This document shows positions 5,904 through 9,814 of a stretch of 9,814 nt of DNA, in pieces. The stretch's first letter is position 1; each line of letters begins with the position of its first letter. Location: positions 1 through 9,814 of the forward strand of contig JACQTR010000218.1 of NCBI GenBank assembly GCA_016210705.1, given 5' to 3'. The position numbers and the translations under genes were made by a program. This DNA comes from Chloroflexota bacterium. GTDB lineage: Bacteria > Chloroflexota > Dehalococcoidia > JACQTR01. Below the pieces are notes generated by a model. The model was not told the origin of the DNA. It did no database searches and saw only the letters and a program-made list of their open reading frames with translations.

Positions 5904-6155
5904 ATGGGCTTACTTTTCCATTTGCTTACCTCACCAATATTAGGCCCAATAAGGGGTGTCCACTGGCTAGCCCAGAAAGCCCGTGAAGAGGCTGAACGCC
6001 AGTATCTGGATATGGATGGAATAGGAGGTGAGCTTTTGAAGCTGCAAGCCCGCCACAATCTGGGTGAGATCAACAATGAAGACTATGACGAACAAGAAAC
6101 GGCCCTGGTAGAGCGCCTAAACGCCATTCTGGAGGCGAGGGCTCAACGAGGTTGA
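5904..6155 (+). CDS. gvpG: Gas vesicle protein GvpG
   Basis: This is an 83-residue GvpG, with the typical N-terminal segment MGLLFHLLTSPILGPIRGVH followed by a helix rich in Glu/Arg (AQKAREEAERQYLD) and a C-terminal helix with YDEQETALVERLN. GvpG is a small, conserved assembly factor found next to gvpF/L in most clusters and needed for gas vesicle formation. In haloarchaeal systems it interacts with other accessory Gvp proteins. The ATG at 5904 follows a good GGTGGAGG site. The stop TGA at 6153-6155 lies 20 bases before gvpO. Confidence 0.95.
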   Translation: MGLLFHLLTSPILGPIRGVHWLAQKAREEAERQYLDMDGIGGELLKLQARHNLGEINNEDYDEQETALVERLNAILEARAQRG

Positions 6156-6175
6156 AAGGGGAAGGAGGACACACC

Positions 6176-6442
6176 ATGGTTACCAAAGAACTAGCGGAAC
6201 GGGCCAAGAGTCAGTTAGCTGATGTTACAGGCCTCAGACCTATAACAGTTACCGGGGTTTTCAAGGACGAACAGGGGTGGCATATCGCTTTGGATATGTT
6301 GGAGATGTCTCGAATCCCGCCTGCCACCGACGTCCTGGGTGATTATGAGGCACTCTTGGATGAAACCGGCAACATGCTGAGGTTTGAGCGAAGGCGAAGC
6401 CGTCTGCGCGGCGAACCTATGGAAGGTAACGGAAAATTATAG
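6176..6442 (+). CDS. gvpO: Gas vesicle protein GvpO
   Basis: This 88-residue GvpO-family protein contains the expected central block: LRPITVTGVFKDEQGWHIAL, then EMSRIPPATDVLGDYEALLD and a basic end FERRRSRLRG. GvpO is a small cytoplasmic accessory protein; in haloarchaea it influences gas vesicle gene expression and mRNA levels and is essential for vesicle formation. I choose ATG 6176 rather than the upstream in-frame TTG at 6152 because the site AAGGAGG (6162-6168) is placed correctly only for 6176 and would lie inside the longer product. Confidence 0.93.
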   Translation: MVTKELAERAKSQLADVTGLRPITVTGVFKDEQGWHIALDMLEMSRIPPATDVLGDYEALLDETGNMLRFERRRSRLRGEPMEGNGKL

Positions 6443-6460
6443 CAAGGGAGGAAACATCCC

Positions 6461-6862
6461 ATGGCATTGCCAGCAGAGTGGGATACGCCCGGCACCTTAG
6501 CCGACGTTATTGACCGAGTCCTCGATAAAGGCCTGGTTATCAACGCCGATATTGCCGTCTCTGTGGCCGGCATTGAGCTTCTAGGTATCAAAATAAGGGC
6601 CACCCTGGCATCATTGGAAACAGCGGCCAGGTACGGCCTTGAGCTGCCTTCGGGAACCAGGGCTGAAACACCAGCCTGGCAAGAAGCCATGGTCGACAAA
6701 GAATCATGCCCCCATTGCGCCAAGCGGGTGGCGGTAGAAGAGCTGCTGAGTGAAGGCTGTCCCTGGTGCGGCTGGCTCAGCGCCAGAGCCAATAAGGCCA
6801 AGGCCGTACCCTCCGGCAATGGGCATCAAGCGGAGGAAATCCCTTGGTTAGAGGCTAGATAG
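6461..6862 (+). CDS. Minor GvpA-family protein (GvpJ/S-like) with four-cysteine tail
   Basis: The 133-residue product has a GvpA-type core at residues 12-60 (LADVIDRVLDKGLVINADIA, then VAGIELLGIKIRATLASLET). It differs from true GvpA at the second strand and fits the minor paralogues GvpJ, GvpM or GvpS that help nucleate vesicles. The tail is unusual: Cys83-Pro-His-Cys86 and Cys100-Pro-Trp-Cys103 flank a 13-residue spacer, a zinc-ribbon-like arrangement. GvpJ-type tails I know are usually charged coiled-coil segments without paired cysteines. A final low-complexity stretch ends at residue 133. The ATG at 6461 follows GGGAGG. It lies between gvpO and gvpH with gaps of 18 and 8 bases. Confidence 0.9.
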   Translation: MALPAEWDTPGTLADVIDRVLDKGLVINADIAVSVAGIELLGIKIRATLASLETAARYGLELPSGTRAETPAWQEAMVDKESCPHCAKRVAVEELLSEGCPWCGWLSARANKAKAVPSGNGHQAEEIPWLEAR

Positions 6863-6870
6863 GAGGCTCC

Positions 6871-7440
6871 ATGGACAAAAGAAAAAAGGATTCAGACCTA
6901 TCTGACATCATCGGCGGCACCCTTAACATCTTCGGCCTCAAAATAGACCTGACCAAGCTCCTTTCCTCACCAGACGAGATAAAGGATCGGCTGGAGGAGC
7001 TCAGAGAAAAGCTGAAAGAGGCTGGTGGTCAAGAGGTATTGGGCGATGAGGAGTGGAGTCAAGGGAAGCTAAGCATTCAGGGACATCTGAGGACACATGG
7101 CATCTTAGGAGAAAGAGAATACCATATAGGAACCAGTGGACCAACAAGCACCAGGAGAGGCCGAGCAAGGACCCCAGAGCCAACCGAATCGGTAGAGCCA
7201 CCGGTTGACGTTTTTCATGAGGCTGAGGAGGTCGTGGTGGTAGCGGAGGTCCCCGGCGTGGCTTTGGCAGACTTGGAGCTAGAAGTTCAAAAGGATGTTC
7301 TTTCCTTGGCCACAAAACCCACAGCTCCCAGAAGCTACCGGAAGAAGATCGAGCTAGGTTCACCAGTGGATGGGAACAGCCTTAAAGCAGAGTGTAGAAA
7401 CGGGATCCTGGAAATTCACCTCCGCAAAAGTACCCTTTAG
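6871..7440 (+). CDS. gvpH: Gas vesicle protein GvpH, Hsp20-type small heat-shock protein
   Basis: This 189-residue protein has two parts. Residues 10-52 form the N-terminal motif often seen in GvpH (SDIIGGTLNIFGLKIDLTKL, then a charged helix DRLEELREKLKEAGG). After a Gly/Thr/Arg-rich linker, residues about 111-189 form a shortened alpha-crystallin domain: PVDVFHEAEEVVVVAEVPGV, the DLELEV strand, RKKIEL, and the closing NGILEIHLRK, which carries the family's GILEI motif. GvpH is believed to act as a holding chaperone for aggregation-prone Gvp proteins. It starts eight bases after the preceding stop, with AGGAGG upstream, and is followed closely by gvpK. Confidence 0.93.
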   Translation: MDKRKKDSDLSDIIGGTLNIFGLKIDLTKLLSSPDEIKDRLEELREKLKEAGGQEVLGDEEWSQGKLSIQGHLRTHGILGEREYHIGTSGPTSTRRGRARTPEPTESVEPPVDVFHEAEEVVVVAEVPGVALADLELEVQKDVLSLATKPTAPRSYRKKIELGSPVDGNSLKAECRNGILEIHLRKSTL

Positions 7441-7458
7441 AAAGGTCTCCAGGCCGTA

Positions 7459-7773
7459 GTGGTTAATATTGACGAGCGAGGCCTCAAGTACGGGGTGTTG
7501 GGGCTGGTAATCGCCCTGGTGGAGATAATAAGGGATGCCCTCAACCTCCAGGCGATGAGGCGGATGGAGGGCGGTAGCCTCACTGAGGAAGAAATTGAAA
7601 GGCTCGGCCAGGCCCTCATGGACCTCGACGCCGCCATCGAGGAGATAAAAGAGGAGCAGGGAATCAGGGAGTCCGTAAAATCGGTAAGGGACGGCCTCGA
7701 TGAAATGGTGGACGATATACTGGACAGGATGATAAACCCCCAAAGATGGTTAGTGACTGAGCCAAGGAGCTGA
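7459..7773 (+). CDS. gvpK: Gas vesicle protein GvpK
   Basis: This 104-residue GvpK has the family's core: the N-terminal INI/VNIDERGLKYGVLGLVIAL segment, then EIIRDALNLQAMRRMEGGSL, then TEEEIERLGQALMDLD. GvpK is a small essential assembly protein of unknown biochemical role. The chosen start is GTG 7459; the only candidate site nearby (AAAGG at 7441-7445) is weak and far, so the start is less certain than the gene. The stop TGA at 7771-7773 overlaps the ribosome binding region of the next gene, so the two are probably translationally coupled. Confidence 0.94.
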   Translation: MVNIDERGLKYGVLGLVIALVEIIRDALNLQAMRRMEGGSLTEEEIERLGQALMDLDAAIEEIKEEQGIRESVKSVRDGLDEMVDDILDRMINPQRWLVTEPRS

Positions 7774-7774
7774 A

Positions 7775-8590
7775 TTGGCCACAACCGAGGTTGCTTCAAG
7801 AACTGAAACTTCCGCCAAAGAAGAAGGCAGATACCTTTATTGTGTCGCCGGTGCTGGAGAAAAAGTGAACTTGGGAGAAATCGGCATCGCGGGTAACAAA
7901 GTCTATACTGTCCCCCATGAAGATATTTGCGCCATAGTTCATAATTGTTCAATCGAGCCCTACCAATCCCATGACCAAGAATTGGCAAAATCATGGGTAA
8001 TAGCTCATCACAAGGTAGTTGACACTGCTTGGAAGAGATGGGGCACCGCGCTCCCTTTAAGCTTTAACACCATTATCAGTAGAGACAGTAAGAGCAACGC
8101 TGAGCAAAACATACAGGATTGGCTTAAACAAAAGTATGAAACGCTCAAAAGGCAAATCGCGAGAGTGAAAGGGAAGGCCGAGTACGGGGTACAGGTTTTT
8201 TGGGATCCCAAGGTGCTCGCCCAAACTCTCGCGGCGACAAGCCCAGAATTCAGAAAGCTGGAGGAGGAAATCAAAACCAAGTCCAGAGGCCTAGCCCATA
8301 TGTACCGGCAGAAGTTGGAGAACCTCATAAAGGGCGAAATGGAAATTAAGGCCGAGGAGTGGTTCAACGATTTTTATCGCCGCATCCGAAAAAATGCTGA
8401 TGAAATCCGAGTGGATAAAACAAAACTGGCAGAGCAAGGCTTACATATGCTCCTAAATCTCTCCTGTCTAGTTAGCGAGGGTAACTACCCTCGCTTGGTA
8501 AATGAACTGGACGCGATCAACCAGTTGGAGGGCTTTTCGGTAAGTTTAACAGGGCCCTGGCCCCCTTATAGCTTTGTTGGAATCGCCTGA
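7775..8590 (+). CDS. Third, divergent GvpF/L family protein
   Basis: The 271-residue product starts at TTG 7775, one base after the gvpK stop, with AAGGAG at 7764-7769. The family landmarks are GRYLYCVAG at 18-26, KAEYGVQVFW and the end motif GPWPPYSFVGIA. It is clearly more distant than the other two copies. The conserved RFGT block is replaced by LSFNTIIS (residues 95-102), the middle helix lacks the usual LGEMVK form, and an extra N-terminal stretch of about 17 residues precedes the fold. It is likely specialised, perhaps for a minor GvpA paralogue such as the adjacent GvpJ/M-type protein. Confidence 0.9.
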   Translation: MATTEVASRTETSAKEEGRYLYCVAGAGEKVNLGEIGIAGNKVYTVPHEDICAIVHNCSIEPYQSHDQELAKSWVIAHHKVVDTAWKRWGTALPLSFNTIISRDSKSNAEQNIQDWLKQKYETLKRQIARVKGKAEYGVQVFWDPKVLAQTLAATSPEFRKLEEEIKTKSRGLAHMYRQKLENLIKGEMEIKAEEWFNDFYRRIRKNADEIRVDKTKLAEQGLHMLLNLSCLVSEGNYPRLVNELDAINQLEGFSVSLTGPWPPYSFVGIA

Positions 8591-8601
8591 TAGAGGTGTT
8601 T

Positions 8602-8889
8602 ATGGAGCCGATCCGACCTTGCCACGCTACCCTGGTCGACCTATTAGATAGAGTCTTGGACAAGGGGCTCGTAATCCAGGCAGACCTAATCATCTCCGTG
8701 GCCGGCGTTCCTCTAATTGGAGTTAACATCAGGGCCGTACTGGCGGGAATAGAAACCATGCTGGAGTACGGGCTGATGCGAGACTGGGACGAAGGTATGC
8801 GGGCCGGGGAACTGGGATATAGGGTATCTCCTGGGGCTTCCCGAATTATCAAAAACAACGCCCCTGTTGTGGCGCTATCCAAGTACTAG
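8602..8889 (+). CDS. Minor GvpA-family protein (GvpJ/M type)
   Basis: The 95-residue product has the GvpA-type core LVDLLDRVLDKGLVIQADLI, then SVAGVPLIGVNIRAVLAGIE and TMLEYGL. The GVPLIGV segment after the first strand is characteristic of GvpM/GvpJ paralogues, which nucleate or cap vesicles rather than form the bulk wall. A 40-residue tail (MRDWDEGMRAGELGYRVSPG onward) replaces the short end of true GvpA. I start it at ATG 8602 because AGAGGTG lies just upstream; an in-frame GTG at 8596 would add two residues. It is 11 bases after the third gvpF/L and 16 bases before dnaK. Confidence 0.93.
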   Translation: MEPIRPCHATLVDLLDRVLDKGLVIQADLIISVAGVPLIGVNIRAVLAGIETMLEYGLMRDWDEGMRAGELGYRVSPGASRIIKNNAPVVALSKY

Positions 8890-8905
8890 GAAGGCGGGGA
8901 TAAAA

Positions 8906-9814
8906 GTGGCCAGGGCCATCGGGATTGACCTGGGGACAACCTACACGGTAGTAGCCACCATTGAAGAGGGACGGGCCAAAATCATACCCAATGCAGCGGG
9001 TCAGCGGCTCACTCCCTCAGTCGTTGCTTTCACCCAAGAGGAGAAGGTTTTGGTGGGTCATCTAGCCAAAAGACAGGCCACCACTAATCCCCAGGGAACG
9101 GTTTTCTCCATCAAAAGGCATATGGGCTCCAATTACAAGGTGAAGATCGGCAACAGTACCTATACGCCTCAGGAGATCTCCGCCTTGATCCTGCAGAAGG
9201 TCAGGAGAGACGCTGAGGCATATCTGGGGCAGGGTATAGACAAAGCGGTTATCACGGTGCCTGCCTACTTTAACGACCGCCAGCGCCAAGCGATGAAAGA
9301 GGCGGGTATCATGGCCGGTTTGGACGTGATCCGAGTCATTAGCGAGCCGACTGCCGCTGCCCTGGCTTACGGCCTTGACCGAGAGGACATCCACACGGTG
9401 CTGGTCTGGGACCTGGGCGGTGGCACCTTCGATGTCTCCATCCTTGAGCTAGGGGAGGGCATTTTTGAGGTCAAGGCCGTAAGCGGCAATACCTGGTTGG
9501 GTGGGGATGATTATGATCAGCACCTGATGGAATACTTAGCAGAGAAATATAGGGAGACCCACGGTATCATCTTCCCCAAGAAGGGAGGGAACTGGCAACG
9601 GCTGAGGGAAGCCGCAGAGAGAGCCAAAATAGACCTTTCCCAAAGAGCATCAACCTCCATCTGTCTGACACTTCTAAAAGGAGATGTGGGGCCCTCCATT
9701 CCTCTGGAGGCAACTTTGACCAGGGAAAGGTTCCAGGAGCTGACCCGAGACCTAACGGAGAAAATGATCCCTCCCACCCGCCAGGCCCTGGCCGACGCCG
9801 GGCTGGGGCCCCGC
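8906..9814 (+). CDS. dnaK: DnaK-type Hsp70 chaperone, 3' partial
   Basis: An open frame of 303 codons runs from GTG 8906 to the last base with no stop, so the C-terminal part is outside the window. The start has a purine-rich site (AGGAAGG, GGGG) just upstream. Residues show the Hsp70 nucleotide-binding domain: phosphate-1 loop IGIDLGTT at 5-12, SIKR containing the catalytic lysine, AVITVPAYFNDRQRQA, SEPTAAALAYG, and phosphate-2 loop WDLGGGTFD at 168-176, where Trp stands in the place of the more common Phe or Tyr. The stretch between SIKR and the TPQEIS segment is short compared with E. coli DnaK, as in several bacterial lineages. It is 16 bases from the last gvp gene, so it could belong to the gvp transcript and be the partner of the J-domain protein at 4071. 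A housekeeping DnaK that happens to lie here is the alternative. Confidence 0.95.
   Translation, partial: MARAIGIDLGTTYTVVATIEEGRAKIIPNAAGQRLTPSVVAFTQEEKVLVGHLAKRQATTNPQGTVFSIKRHMGSNYKVKIGNSTYTPQEISALILQKVRRDAEAYLGQGIDKAVITVPAYFNDRQRQAMKEAGIMAGLDVIRVISEPTAAALAYGLDREDIHTVLVWDLGGGTFDVSILELGEGIFEVKAVSGNTWLGGDDYDQHLMEYLAEKYRETHGIIFPKKGGNWQRLREAAERAKIDLSQRASTSICLTLLKGDVGPSIPLEATLTRERFQELTRDLTEKMIPPTRQALADAGLGPR

Noticed and set aside
6152..6175. Upstream TTG start for GvpO
   Set aside because: It would place the strong ribosome binding site inside the gene. The ATG at 6176 is correctly spaced and matches the family start.
1..9814. CRISPR array, tRNA, rRNA or insertion sequence
   Set aside because: No regularly spaced repeats, no tRNA-like cloverleaf, no rRNA-like stretch and no transposase were seen.

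Overview
The window holds most of a bacterial gas vesicle (gvp) gene cluster. One unrelated regulatory gene precedes it, and a DnaK-type Hsp70 gene runs off the right edge. Everything reads on the + strand. Ribosome binding sites are bacterial (one matches the 16S anti-Shine-Dalgarno perfectly over nine bases), and GTG and TTG starts are common. Base composition looks close to balanced. The HD-GYP gene and the gvp gene types argue for a Bacterium rather than a haloarchaeon. Chloroflexota or a similar uncultured anaerobic lineage is possible, but the sequence alone does not settle it.

Layout. Positions 2-925 encode the C-terminal part of a PAS-HD-GYP protein, a likely c-di-GMP phosphodiesterase. 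A gap of about 270 bases with a hairpin leads to gvpA (1199-1405), the shell protein, which has the strongest ribosome binding site seen here. After a 160-base spacer with an intercistronic palindrome and an imperfect direct repeat comes a protein with an exact 33-residue periodicity (1566-2231). This recalls the outer shell protein GvpC, but it carries a C-terminal winged helix. Then come gvpN (2334-3263, AAA+ ATPase), a 58-residue classical C2H2 zinc finger protein (3277-3453), a small coiled-coil protein (3462-3818) and a small unknown ORF (3877-4101). Next is a GvpF/L protein fused to a DnaJ J-domain (4071-5129), then a plain GvpF/L (5104-5889), GvpG (5904-6155) and GvpO (6176-6442). The rest of the cluster is a GvpA-family protein with a four-cysteine tail (6461-6862), GvpH of the Hsp20 type (6871-7440), GvpK (7459-7773), a third, divergent GvpF/L (7775-8590) and a second minor GvpA-family protein of the GvpJ/M type (8602-8889). 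DnaK starts 16 bases later at 8906.

How they work together. GvpA would build the gas-filled shell. The GvpC-like protein may stiffen it from outside. The minor GvpA paralogues, GvpK, GvpG, GvpO and three GvpF/L proteins are the expected nucleation and assembly set, and GvpN is the assembly ATPase. The cluster also holds three chaperone classes: a J-domain attached to an assembly factor, a small heat-shock protein, and an Hsp70. This suggests a dedicated folding machine for the very aggregation-prone GvpA family. The metal-binding small proteins and the DNA-binding-like domain on the GvpC-like protein are the least explained parts. From 3277 to the right edge the genes are tightly packed, with overlaps or short gaps and one gap of 58 bases, so they are probably co-transcribed. 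No terminator was seen inside the cluster, and no convincing sigma-70 promoter was found.
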